DNA of 25,452 bases from CAVYPR01 sp052145775 (GTDB lineage: Bacteria; Actinomycetota; Acidimicrobiia; Acidimicrobiales; RAAP-2): contig JBKQNY010000159.1 in NCBI GenBank assembly GCA_052145775.1, forward strand, positions 1 to 25,452, given 5' to 3'. The notes under the pieces were generated by a model. The model saw nothing but the letters and a program-made list of their open reading frames with translations. It was not told the origin of the DNA and searched no databases. Shown one piece after another: positions 8,004 through 15,686 of this stretch. Positions within the stretch are counted from its first letter, which is position 1. Every line of letters begins with the position of its first letter. A program made the translations under genes and the position numbers.

Positions 8004-8719
8004 CTGACCAGCGTACCGATCTGCTCGCCCCCGAGCGCCCGACGGAGATTTCCCGGCGCCATCAGGTCGAACACCAAGATGGGCAGGCCGTTGTCCTTGC
8101 AGAAGGTGATGGCCGTCAGATCCATCACCCGCAGGTCCTTGGAGACCACCTCCATGAAGGTGATCTCCTCGTAGCGGGTGGCCGAGGGGTCGAGCTTGGG
8201 GTCGGCGGTGTAGACCCCGTCGACGCCCCCGTGGGTGCCCTTCAGCAGGACGTGGGCCTCGATCTCGGCGGCCCGCAGGGCGGCCGAGGTGTCGGTGGTG
8301 AAGTACGGGTTGCCCATGCCGGCGGCGAAGACGACCACCCGGCCCTTCTCCAGGTGGCGGATGGCCCGGCGACGGATGTACGGCTCTGCCACCTCGGCCA
8401 TCTGCACCGCGGTGAGCACGCGGGTCGGCTGCCCGTGGTGCTCGAGCGCGTCCTGCAGGGCCAGTGCGTTGATGACCGTGCCCAGCATGCCCATCGTGTC
8501 GGAGGTGGCGCGGTCCATGCCGGCCCCGGCACCGGTGGTGCCACGCCAGATGTTGCCGCCGCCCACCATCACCGCCAGCTCGAGGTCGAGCGCTTCGCGT
8601 GCCTCGGCCACCTCTCCGGCCAGCCGCTCGACCACGCCGGCGTCGATGGTCTCGTCGGAGGCCGAGGACGCCAAAGCCTCCCCCGACATCTTGAGGACCA
8701 CCCGCCGGCTCTCACCCAC
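8000..8719 (-). CDS. pyrH: Uridylate kinase (UMP kinase)
   Basis: Phosphorylates UMP to UDP in pyrimidine nucleotide synthesis. It belongs to the amino-acid kinase fold family rather than the NMP kinase family. The 239-residue protein has VVLKMSGEAL at the N-terminus, the VGGGNIWRG glycine-rich loop, DRATSDTMGMLGTVINALAL, FAAGMGNPYFTTDTSAALRA, and the ATP-side segment KGTHGGVDGVYTADPKLDP. Length is standard. The GTG at 8719 is preceded by a G-rich stretch (GGTGGGGGG) about 9 nt upstream. Position between tsf and frr is the widely conserved one. Confidence 0.97.
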   Translation of the reverse strand: MGESRRVVLKMSGEALASSASDETIDAGVVERLAGEVAEAREALDLELAVMVGGGNIWRGTTGAGAGMDRATSDTMGMLGTVINALALQDALEHHGQPTRVLTAVQMAEVAEPYIRRRAIRHLEKGRVVVFAAGMGNPYFTTDTSAALRAAEIEAHVLLKGTHGGVDGVYTADPKLDPSATRYEEITFMEVVSKDLRVMDLTAITFCKDNGLPILVFDLMAPGNLRRALGGEQIGTLVR

Positions 8720-8755
8720 GTGCCGGCGCCCCCCACCTGGACCGCGGTCGCGGGG

Positions 8756-9550
8756 TCAGGATCCGAACACCACCTGCGCGAACCGGACGATCTCGGCGGA
8801 GCCGAGCAGCCCAGCCACCGTCTGCTTCTCGTCGCGCACGTAGGCCTGCTCGAGCAGGCACCGCTCCTTGAACCAGCCGTTCATGCGACCCTCGACGATC
8901 TTGGGCAGGGCCGCCTCGGGCTTGCCCTCGTTGCGGCTGATCTCCTCGACCGTGGCCCGCTCCGCGGCGACCTCGGCCTCGGGGACGTCCTCCCGGCGCA
9001 GGTAGGTGGGCTTGGCGAAGGCGATGTGGACGGCCAGGTCGTGGGCGAGCTCCTGGGAGCCGCCCCGCACGACGATGACCACCCCGTTCACCCCGCGGCC
9101 CGCCTGGACGTGCAGGTAGGTGTCGAGGACCTCGTCGGGCTGGGTCTCGACGCGGGTCACCCGGCCGATCGAGATGTTCTCCTTGAGGGTGGTGCGCAGC
9201 CGGTCCACCTCGTCGGTGCGCTCGGCCGCCGCGCCCTCGCCCTTGGCCACCACCAGGGCGGCCAGCTCGTCGGCCAGCGACACGAACTCGGGCGACTTGG
9301 CCACGAAGTCGGTCTCGCACCGCAGCTCCACGATGGCGGCCACCCCGTCCTGGCGGACGACGGCCACCGCGCCCTGCGACGCCTGGCGATCGTCGCGCTT
9401 GGCCGCCCCGGCGAGACCCTGGACGCGCAGCCACTGGGTGGCCGCCTCCCGGTCACCGCCGTTCTCCTCGAGGGCTCGCTTGGCGTCGAGCATGCCCACG
9501 CCGGTCGACTGGCGCAGGGCCTGGATGTCCTTGGCGGTGAATTCGGCCAT
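8756..9550 (-). CDS. tsf: Translation elongation factor Ts
   Basis: Guanine nucleotide exchange factor for EF-Tu. The 264-residue product starts MAEFTAKDIQALRQSTGVGM with the TDLGA-like N-terminal module (GMLDAKRALEENGGD), and has the conserved VELRCETDFVAKSPEF core and the paired dimerisation-type repeats. The ATG at 9550 is chosen over the GTG six bases earlier because GGAGGT lies 6-7 nt before the ATG but almost touches the GTG. It follows the rpsB stop by 2 bp, so the pair is surely cotranscribed and coupled. Confidence 0.97.
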   Translation of the reverse strand: MAEFTAKDIQALRQSTGVGMLDAKRALEENGGDREAATQWLRVQGLAGAAKRDDRQASQGAVAVVRQDGVAAIVELRCETDFVAKSPEFVSLADELAALVVAKGEGAAAERTDEVDRLRTTLKENISIGRVTRVETQPDEVLDTYLHVQAGRGVNGVVIVVRGGSQELAHDLAVHIAFAKPTYLRREDVPEAEVAAERATVEEISRNEGKPEAALPKIVEGRMNGWFKERCLLEQAYVRDEKQTVAGLLGSAEIVRFAQVVFGS

Positions 9551-9552
9551 GG

Positions 9553-10464
9553 TCACACCTCCACCGGTGACTCGGGAGCGGCCTCGGCCGGCGCGGGCTC
9601 GGCCGCGGGGGCGGGGGTCGTGGGGGCCGCCGCCTCAGCGACGGGCGCCTCGGGGGCGGCGTCGGCAGGCGTGGCCGGCTCCGCCGGGATGGTCGGCTCG
9701 ACCGAGGGCCGCGCCGGCGGGCGGGGCGGGGCGCTCGGGGGAGACCCGCTGGCCGCCGCCTTTGGCGCCGGCCGGTGGGCGGCGATCCAGCGGCCCTCGG
9801 TGACGGCGTCGGCGATGACCCGGCACATGAGGGCCCCCGAGCGGATGGCGTCGTCGTTCCCCGGGATGACGTAGTCGATGACGTCGGGGTCGCAGTTGGT
9901 GTCGACCACGGCCACCACCGGGAGCTTGAGCTTGTTGGCCTCGGTGACCGCGATGTGCTCCTTCTTCGTGTCGATCACGAAGATGGCGTCGGGCAGCCGG
10001 TCGAGCGTGCTGATGCCGCCCAGGTTGCGGCTGAGCTTGTCGAGCTCGCGGACGTGCCGGAGGGCCTCCTTCTTGGGCATGGCGTCGAAGTCGCCGGCCG
10101 ACTGCATGGTTCGGAGCTCCTGCATGCGCTTCACCCGACCCGAGACGGTGGTGAAGTTGGTGAGCATCCCGCCCAGCCACCGCTGGTTCACGTACGGCAT
10201 CCCGCAGGCCGTGGCGTACTCGGCCACCGGTCCCTGGGTCTGCTTCTTGGTCCCGACGAACAAGATGTTGCCCCCGTCGGCCACCATGTCGCGCACGTGG
10301 GCGTAGGCCTGGTCGATCCCGTCCAGGGTCTTGCGCAGGTCGATCAGGTAGATCCCGTTGCGCTCGCCCAAGATGTAGCGGCGCATCTTGGGGTTCCAGC
10401 GGCGGGTCTGGTGGCCGAAGTGCACCCCGGCTCCCAGCAGCTGCCGCATCGTGACAACGGCCAT
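9553..10464 (-). CDS. rpsB: 30S ribosomal protein S2 with Ala/Pro/Glu-rich C-terminal tail
   Basis: Small-subunit ribosomal protein. The 303-residue product begins MAVVTMRQLLGAGVHFGHQT, close to E. coli S2, and carries RRWNPKMRRYI, FVGTKKQTQGPVAEYA, RWLGGMLTNFTTV, PDAIFVIDTKKEHIAVTEAN, and VDTNCDPDVIDYVIPGNDDAIRS. The last 70 or so residues are a low-complexity Ala/Pro/Glu tail, as in several actinobacterial S2 proteins. The second ATG (10464) is preferred to the one at 10470: GGAGG is 8 nt before it but only 2 nt before the upstream ATG. It is the first gene of the leftward cluster, with a leader of up to about 110 nt. Confidence 0.97.
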   Translation of the reverse strand: MAVVTMRQLLGAGVHFGHQTRRWNPKMRRYILGERNGIYLIDLRKTLDGIDQAYAHVRDMVADGGNILFVGTKKQTQGPVAEYATACGMPYVNQRWLGGMLTNFTTVSGRVKRMQELRTMQSAGDFDAMPKKEALRHVRELDKLSRNLGGISTLDRLPDAIFVIDTKKEHIAVTEANKLKLPVVAVVDTNCDPDVIDYVIPGNDDAIRSGALMCRVIADAVTEGRWIAAHRPAPKAAASGSPPSAPPRPPARPSVEPTIPAEPATPADAAPEAPVAEAAAPTTPAPAAEPAPAEAAPESPVEV

Positions 10465-10583
10465 CGACATGTCCTCCAGTCGGTTGTCCTTCCCCGGCGC
10501 AGCACCCCAGGAGGGGCGACCGTGGAACGCGCTCGGGTGCGAGATAGTTCTGCGTGGACCCTGCCGGCTGGCGGGGCACAGAG

Positions 10584-10589
10584 AGGATA
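10584..10589 (-). promoter_or_regulatory. Weak candidate -10 box for the rpsB-led cluster
   Basis: The minus strand reads TATCCT at 10589-10584, in the gap between xerC and rpsB, matching TANNNT. Transcription would start near 10577 and give a leader of about 110 nt, long enough for ribosomal-protein autoregulation. The -35 region is poor. The rest of the 158-bp gap (10465-10622) holds only a short CCCC-TCCT-GGGG hairpin (10505-10516) and no gene. Confidence 0.3.
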
Positions 10590-10622
10590 CCCGCTCACCG
10601 CCCCCCCTGCGACCGGGGTCCG

Positions 10623-11564
10623 TCAGGCCCTGGGGTGGGTCCGGCCGTAGACCTGACGGAGCCGGTCCTTGCTCACGTGGGTGTACACCTGGGTCGTCTG
10701 GAGGCTGGAGTGGCCGAGGAGCTCCTGGACCACCCGCAGGTCGGCCCCGCCGTCGAGCAGGTGGGTGGCGAAGCTGTGGCGCAGGGCGTGGGGGTGGGTG
10801 GGCACGGGCGAGCGCCGGTCGAGGATGCGCCGGACGTCGCGCGGCCCGAGGCGACGGCCCCGCCGGTTCACGAACACCGCCTCGGGGGGGCTCTCTGGCC
10901 CGGCGAGCACCGGGCGTCCGTCCGCCAGCCAGGCCCGCAGGGCCTCCACGGCGCGATCGTGCACCGGGAGGCGGCGCTCCTTGTCCCCCTTGCCCACCAC
11001 GGTGACCGTGCGGCCGGGGAGGTCGACCCCGTCCCGGTCCAGGCCGCAGAGCTCGGAGACCCGGAGCCCGGCCGCGTAGAGGAGTTCGAGGACGGCGTCG
11101 TCGCGCAAGCCCAGGGCGGCGTCCGCGGCGCCCGTCGGGGCGGACCCTGCAGACGTGGAGTCGCCGTCGAGGAGGAGGCCGAGGTCGCGGGCCGAGAGGA
11201 CCTTGGGGAGCCGCCCCTCGGCCGACGGCGCTGACAGGCGCCGCGCCGGGTCGGTCGGGACGTGCCCCTCCTTGGCACACCACGCGAAGTAGGCGCGCAG
11301 CGCGGCCGCCTTGCGGGCCACGGTGGCCCGGGCGTAGCGGCGGGTGGCCAGGTTGGCCAGGTACCGCCGGAGCACCATGCGGTCGGCGTCGGCCGGGCCC
11401 CGCGCCCCGCCCCGCTCGGCCCAGCGGGCGAAGGCGGCCACGTCGGACCGGTAGGCCCGGGTGGTCTCGGGTGACTTCCCGGCGAGCGAGGCAATGAACG
11501 GCTCCAGGCGCCAGGCGCCCTCGGCCGGCGCACCGGACGGCGGCGATCCCGGACCCTCGTGCAC
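10623..11564 (-). CDS. xerC: Tyrosine recombinase XerC
   Basis: Site-specific recombinase that, with XerD, resolves chromosome dimers at dif. The 313-residue product has an N-terminal SAM-like core-binding domain (about 18-105) and a catalytic domain with all active residues visible: Arg168 (GLRVSE), Lys192 (GKGDKERRLP), His259 and Arg262 (HALRHSFATH), His285 (LLGHSS) and nucleophile Tyr294 (TTQVYTHV). Its place upstream of rpsB matches mycobacterial xerC. The GTG at 11564 gives the family length. The frame continues upstream to 11771, but that part is low complexity. No Shine-Dalgarno is seen; a TACCGT box ends 5 nt before the GTG. XerC rather than XerD is inferred from context. Confidence 0.92.
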   Translation of the reverse strand: MHEGPGSPPSGAPAEGAWRLEPFIASLAGKSPETTRAYRSDVAAFARWAERGGARGPADADRMVLRRYLANLATRRYARATVARKAAALRAYFAWCAKEGHVPTDPARRLSAPSAEGRLPKVLSARDLGLLLDGDSTSAGSAPTGAADAALGLRDDAVLELLYAAGLRVSELCGLDRDGVDLPGRTVTVVGKGDKERRLPVHDRAVEALRAWLADGRPVLAGPESPPEAVFVNRRGRRLGPRDVRRILDRRSPVPTHPHALRHSFATHLLDGGADLRVVQELLGHSSLQTTQVYTHVSKDRLRQVYGRTHPRA

Positions 11565-11569
11565 GCCCC

Positions 11570-11575
11570 ACGGTA
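11570..11575 (-). promoter_or_regulatory. Putative -10 box for a leaderless xerC transcript
   Basis: The minus strand reads TACCGT at 11575-11570, followed by GGGGC and the GTG start of xerC. The spacing is slightly short but compatible with a transcription start at the GTG. No Shine-Dalgarno is present, which supports a leaderless arrangement. Confidence 0.3.
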
Positions 11576-11612
11576 CCGCCGGCCGGGGCCCGCCGACGGC
11601 CATGGGTGCCCG

Positions 11613-11648
11613 TTGGTCCGCGGCTTGGTTCGCGGCTTGGTGTGCGGC
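11613..11648. repeat. Three tandem 12-bp repeats
   Basis: Units are TTGGTCCGCGGC, TTGGTTCGCGGC and TTGGTGTGCGGC, contiguous with an exact 12-bp period. They lie between divergent genes, about 50 bp upstream of the TAACGT box. They could be binding sites for a regulator, or a chance small tandem duplication. Confidence 0.7.
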
Positions 11649-11764
11649 CGTCGGCGGGCGCCAGGGCGCGGCGCCCCCAGTCGGTGACCTGCGGGTAACG
11701 TGCGGGCGATTCCACCGCACCGGCACGGTTCGCGGTCCGGCCGGGGCGGCAGGGAGGAACGGGT

Positions 11765-13435
11765 ATGGCACGGTCGATGGATCGCAGGGCGTTTCTGGGC
11801 CGCACGGCCGCCGCCGCGGCCGGCGTGGCCGTGGCCGAGGCCGGGGAAGACCTGTTGTGGACCCCGGGGACGGCGGGCGCGGCGCGCACCAACGGGCCCG
11901 GGCGCAACGGGGTGTCGACCGCCAAGCCCAAGAAGGGCGGCTCCGTGGTCATCGGGACCACAACCGAGGAGCAGGGGTTCAACACCACCACCGCACGCTT
12001 CGACAACGTGGGCGACATGTACGCCCGGACGGTCTTCGACCCCCTGGCCGTCGTCACCGCCGACGGGGGCTGGGCGCCGTACCTGGCCGAGTCGATCACC
12101 CCCAATGCCAGCTACAGCTCGTGGACGATCACCCTGCGACCGACAGTGTTCTTCCACAACGGGACGCCGTGCAACGCCAACGCCCTGTTGGCCAACTTCG
12201 AGGCGCAGTACAACTCGACCCTGCTCGGCCTGGTCATCAAGCCCATTGTCTCGACATACAAGGTGACCGGCACCTTGTCGGTGCAGGTCAACTTGAAGCA
12301 GCCGTGGATCCCCTACCCCTACTACCTCTGCGGGGGGACCGGCGGGCAGGCTGCCTACATCATGGCCCCGGCCATGATCTCGGCCCCGACAGGCGGGACC
12401 GACAAGCCGATCGGCACGGGGCCCTTCAAGTTCACAGCGTGGGTCCCCAACACACACTTCACCGCCGTGCGCAACGCCAGCTACTGGCGCAAGGGCTACC
12501 CCTACCTCGACAGCATCACCTTCAAGCCGATCGTCGACTACACCTCGCGGGCCGACGCGCTCTCCACCGGGGCCATCGACATGATGTGCACCGACGTCCC
12601 GCAGAACATCGTCGCCTACCGCGGCAACCGCCAGTACGCCTACGTCGATGACAGCGGCCCGGTGCCCGGGGAGCCGACAATGGACCTGTACCTCCTCAAT
12701 ACGGCCAAGCCGCCCTTCACAACAGCGACAGTGCGGCTCGCCGCGGCCAAGGCCATCACACGCAAGGCGTACACCAACATCCTCAACCTGGGCGTCAACC
12801 CCGCCTCCAGCGGGCTCTTCGTCCCCGGGACGCCGTACTACTCGAAGACCTCCTACCCCTCCTACGACCCGCCCGGCGCCAAGAAGCTGCTCGGGCGGGT
12901 CCAGGCCCGCACGGGCAAGCCGGTCTCCTTCCAGTTGGGCTCGATCAACGCCAACTCGTCCGAGCGGGCGGCCACATACGCCGCCGCCAAGTGGACCTCG
13001 GTGGGCTTCAAGGTGTCACGGGTGACCATCGAGCAGAGCGAGCTCATCGACAACGCCCTGTCGGGCACGTTCCAGTGCTACGAGTGGCGGCAGTTCGGGG
13101 CGGTCGACCCGGACCTCAACTACGTCTTCTGGAGCACGACCACCGTCAACCCGTCCCTGTCGATCAACATGACCCGCAACCACGACCCGCGGATCCAGGC
13201 GGCCCTGGAGGTGGGGCGGACCAACGCCAATGCCCGCACACGGGCCAAGGCCTACCAGAAGCTCAACGAGTACTTCGCCCAGGATCTCTGCTACCTGTTC
13301 ATGGACCGGGCCACGTGGGCCATCGTGGCCCAGCCCACAGTCCAGAACTTCAACAACCCGACGACCCCTGAGGGCGGCAAGGCCTATGGCATGATCGGCG
13401 GGTCGGTCTGGCCGACGCAGATCTGGCGAAGCTGA
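11765..13435 (+). CDS. Family 5 extracellular solute-binding protein with Tat-type signal (DppA/OppA-like)
   Basis: Likely captures a peptide or other small organic solute for an ABC importer. The 556-residue product begins with a twin-arginine-type signal (MDRRAFLGR followed by an Ala-rich helix). The SBP_bac_5 features are visible: DPLAVVTADGGWAPYLAESI near 90-110, WTITLRPTVFFHNGTP, and the IGTGPFKFTAW segment, and a second lobe with VRLAAAKAITRKAY. No lipobox cysteine is evident, so it may be released or cell-wall associated. A GGGAGG lies 7 nt before the ATG. No permease or ATPase genes are nearby, so partners must lie elsewhere. ACA makes up an unusual share of its threonine codons (14 by hand count). 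The exact substrate cannot be assigned. Confidence 0.88.
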   Translation: MARSMDRRAFLGRTAAAAAGVAVAEAGEDLLWTPGTAGAARTNGPGRNGVSTAKPKKGGSVVIGTTTEEQGFNTTTARFDNVGDMYARTVFDPLAVVTADGGWAPYLAESITPNASYSSWTITLRPTVFFHNGTPCNANALLANFEAQYNSTLLGLVIKPIVSTYKVTGTLSVQVNLKQPWIPYPYYLCGGTGGQAAYIMAPAMISAPTGGTDKPIGTGPFKFTAWVPNTHFTAVRNASYWRKGYPYLDSITFKPIVDYTSRADALSTGAIDMMCTDVPQNIVAYRGNRQYAYVDDSGPVPGEPTMDLYLLNTAKPPFTTATVRLAAAKAITRKAYTNILNLGVNPASSGLFVPGTPYYSKTSYPSYDPPGAKKLLGRVQARTGKPVSFQLGSINANSSERAATYAAAKWTSVGFKVSRVTIEQSELIDNALSGTFQCYEWRQFGAVDPDLNYVFWSTTTVNPSLSINMTRNHDPRIQAALEVGRTNANARTRAKAYQKLNEYFAQDLCYLFMDRATWAIVAQPTVQNFNNPTTPEGGKAYGMIGGSVWPTQIWRS

Positions 13436-13450
13436 GCCGGTCCGACCGGC
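13436..13450 (+). terminator. Short hairpin after the solute-binding protein gene
   Basis: GCCGGT-CCG-ACCGGC begins immediately after the TGA and ends 21 bp before mtrA. The stem is 6 bp with a 3-nt loop and no T run. It could weaken read-through or protect a processed 3' end. It is not a strong terminator, so cotranscription with mtrA remains possible. Confidence 0.35.
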
Positions 13451-13471
13451 GGTAGAGGTGGACGGAGCACG

Positions 13472-14158
13472 ATGAGCAGTCGCATCCTGGTGGTCGAGGA
13501 CGACGAGCGGATCCGCTCGTCCATGCGGCTGGCCCTCGAGAACGAGGGGTACGAGATCGACGAGGCGGCCAGCGGCGAGGAGGCCCTCGACCGATTCGCC
13601 GCGCAGACGCCCGACGTGGTCCTGATCGACCTGATGCTCCCGGGCATGGACGGCTTCGAGTGCTGCCGAGCCATCCGGCGCCAGAGCGCGGTGCCCATCA
13701 TCATCGTCACCGCCCGCACCGACACCCACGATGTCGTGGCCGGCCTGGAGGCCGGGGCCGACGACTACGTCACCAAGCCCTTCGTCTCCAAGGAGTTGGG
13801 GGCGCGGATCCGAGCCCTCTTGCGCCGGGCCCGGCCCATGGAGGACGAGCGGGCCGGCACCTTCGCGTTCGGCGACTTCGAGCTCCTTCCCGACGAGGGG
13901 CTGCTGCGCCGAAAGGACGGGACCGAGGTGCACTGCACCCGGACCGAGTTCCGGCTCCTCTGCGAGCTGGCGGCCAACCCCAACAAGGTGCTCAGCCGCG
14001 AGCAGCTCCTCGACCGGGTGTGGGGCTACGACTACTTCGGCGACGGCCGCCTCGTCGACGTGCACATCCGCCGGCTGCGCACCAAGGTCGAGCCCGACCC
14101 GGCGCTCCCCAGGCACATCCTCACGGTCCGCGGGATGGGCTACAAGCTGGTCCCCTGA
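13472..14158 (+). CDS. mtrA: OmpR/PhoB-family response regulator, MtrA-like
   Basis: DNA-binding output of a two-component system. The 228-residue protein has a receiver domain with acidic pocket Glu9/Asp10/Asp11, phospho-acceptor Asp53 (LIDLMLPGMDGF), Thr80 and Lys102 (VTKPF). A winged-helix domain (about 130-228) follows, with LSREQLLDRVWGYDYFGDGR, VDVHIRRLRTKVE and TVRGMGYK. The stretch TARTDTHDVVAGLEAGADDY closely resembles that of mycobacterial MtrA (TDTVDVVLGLESGADDY). Together with an MtrB-like kinase and GerMN lipoprotein next door, this supports the MtrA assignment. In mycobacteria MtrA controls cell-wall and division genes. GGAG lies 4 nt before the ATG. Only 1 bp separates it from the kinase gene. 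Confidence 0.88.
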   Translation: MSSRILVVEDDERIRSSMRLALENEGYEIDEAASGEEALDRFAAQTPDVVLIDLMLPGMDGFECCRAIRRQSAVPIIIVTARTDTHDVVAGLEAGADDYVTKPFVSKELGARIRALLRRARPMEDERAGTFAFGDFELLPDEGLLRRKDGTEVHCTRTEFRLLCELAANPNKVLSREQLLDRVWGYDYFGDGRLVDVHIRRLRTKVEPDPALPRHILTVRGMGYKLVP

Positions 14159-14159
14159 C

Positions 14160-15686
14160 ATGTTCGCGGTGCCCGGTCGAGCCGGGGAGGCCCCCGGCCC
14201 GGCGGGGGCCGGTGAGGACGGGACCGGAGACGACGGGGCCGCCTCCCCCGGCCGGCACCGGCTGTGGGCCCGCCTCGGGCTGCGCTCCCGGGTGACCCTC
14301 CTGTTCGGCTTGGGGGCGCTGGTCCTGTCGGTCTCGATGGGCTGCCTCTCGTACTTCACCGTCCGGCACTTCCTGGTCAACGAGCGCCAGAACGCCTCGA
14401 TCCACCAGGCGTACCTCAACGCCAAACTGATCCGGGCCACACTGCACGGCACCAGCGGCGTCGTGCCCCTCCTGGCCGCGGCCGACTCGGGCACGGCCGG
14501 CTCCAACTCCCTCCTCTACCTGGGCACCGACAACGAGTGGTACGTGCGGTCGATCTCGGTCGGCCAAGGGGCCCTCCCCTACCCCTTGCGCCACCTGGTG
14601 CTCTCGGGATCGGCGGCCACCGAGTCCTTCCAGCTGGACGGCGACCCGCAGTTCGTCGTCGGCGTCCCGGTCCCGTCGATCAACGTCGCCTACTTCGAGG
14701 TGTTCGACCTGAACGACCTGAGCAACACCCTGCGAGTCCTCGCCCTGGCCCTCTTCGCCGCCGGGCTCATCACGACCGTGCTCGGCGCGGCGGTCGGGCG
14801 CTCGGCCGCCGGACGTGCCCTGCGCCCCCTGACCGGTGTGTCGGCGGCGGCCATGGCCATCGCCAGCGGCCAGCTCGACACCCGGCTGCCGGGAGCCATC
14901 GACGACCCCGACCTGGTCGGTCTCACCGGCTCCTTCAACGCCATGGTCGACCAGCTCCAGGAGCGCATCGAGCGAGAGGAGCGGTTCACCTCCGACGTCA
15001 GCCACGAGCTGCGCTCCCCGCTCACCACCCTCTCCAACACCCTGGCCGTGCTTGAGGCCCACCGCGAGGAGCTCGACGAGCCGGCCCAGCGGGCACTGGT
15101 GCTCCTCGGGGCCGATCTCCGCCGGTTCCAGCGCATGGTCGACGAGCTCCTCGAGATCTCGCGCACCGACACCGGGGCGGTCGACGTCTCCTTGGAGGAG
15201 GTGGTCCTGGGCGAGCTGGTAAGCCGCGCCGTGACCACCAGCTCGCGCACACTGCCCGGGGACTGCCCGCCCCCCGAGCTCGAGGTCGACCCCTCGGTGG
15301 CCGAGGCCTGGGTCACCGTGGACAAGCGGCGGTTCGAGCGGATCATGGCCAACCTGCTTGAGAACGCCGCCCTCTACGGCGGCGGGGCCACCGACGTACG
15401 GGTGCGACGCGGCCCCCCCGACCCCTCGGGCCGGCGCACGGTGCGGATCTCGGTGGAGGACCACGGACCGGGGGTGCCGGCCGCCGAGCGGGCCCGGGTG
15501 TTCGAGCGCTTCTACCGGGGCCAGACCTCCGGCCAGCGCGGCGCGGGCAACGGGACCGGGCTGGGGCTGTCCCTGGTCGCCGAGCACGTCCGGCTGCAGG
15601 GGGGACGGGTCTGGGCCGAGGAGGCCACAGGGGGCGGGGCCCGCTTCACCATCGAGCTGCCTGCCGCCGACGAGGCCACCTGGTGA
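14160..15686 (+). CDS. mtrB: Sensor histidine kinase, MtrB-like
   Basis: Membrane kinase partner of the adjacent regulator. The 508-residue product has a charged cytoplasmic N-terminus, membrane helices at about 43-65 and 191-213 enclosing an extracytoplasmic domain of about 125 residues, a HAMP linker (about 214-267), and a HisKA domain with His282 in FTSDVSHELRSPLTT. The ATPase domain has the N box NLLENAALYG, G1 EDHGPGVP, F box FERFYRG and G2 GTGLGLSL. The dimerisation region (DLRRFQRMVDELLEISRTDTG) resembles MtrB. It starts 1 bp after mtrA, with a weak ribosome-binding site, so coupling is likely. Its stop overlaps the next gene by GTGA. The stimulus is unknown; the sensor domain is not one I recognise. 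Confidence 0.88.
   Translation: MFAVPGRAGEAPGPAGAGEDGTGDDGAASPGRHRLWARLGLRSRVTLLFGLGALVLSVSMGCLSYFTVRHFLVNERQNASIHQAYLNAKLIRATLHGTSGVVPLLAAADSGTAGSNSLLYLGTDNEWYVRSISVGQGALPYPLRHLVLSGSAATESFQLDGDPQFVVGVPVPSINVAYFEVFDLNDLSNTLRVLALALFAAGLITTVLGAAVGRSAAGRALRPLTGVSAAAMAIASGQLDTRLPGAIDDPDLVGLTGSFNAMVDQLQERIEREERFTSDVSHELRSPLTTLSNTLAVLEAHREELDEPAQRALVLLGADLRRFQRMVDELLEISRTDTGAVDVSLEEVVLGELVSRAVTTSSRTLPGDCPPPELEVDPSVAEAWVTVDKRRFERIMANLLENAALYGGGATDVRVRRGPPDPSGRRTVRISVEDHGPGVPAAERARVFERFYRGQTSGQRGAGNGTGLGLSLVAEHVRLQGGRVWAEEATGGGARFTIELPAADEATW

Larger units (their letters stand above)
11565..11764. promoter_or_regulatory. Divergent control region between xerC and the solute-binding protein gene
   Basis: These 200 bp separate two divergent genes. 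They hold the xerC -10 candidate, three tandem 12-bp repeats (11613-11648), an inverted repeat GGGCGCC-7 nt-GGCGCCC (11656-11676), and a plus-strand TAACGT box at 11696-11701. That box could be the -10 for the solute-binding protein gene, with a leader of about 57 nt. The GGGAGGAACGGGTATG ribosome-binding site is at 11751-11767. The xerC frame remains open across much of this stretch, but nothing in it resembles protein. Confidence 0.5.

Noticed and set aside
10473..10516. A CCTCC in the loop of a small hairpin in the rpsB leader that could pair with the GGAGG ribosome-binding site
   Set aside because: Only 5 bp of complementarity with no extension on either side, so chance is a sufficient explanation.
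11565..11771. The upstream extension of the xerC reading frame to 11771
   Set aside because: It would add 69 low-complexity residues, including a repeat made from the 12-bp DNA units, and would overlap the solute-binding protein start. The GTG at 11564 gives normal XerC length.
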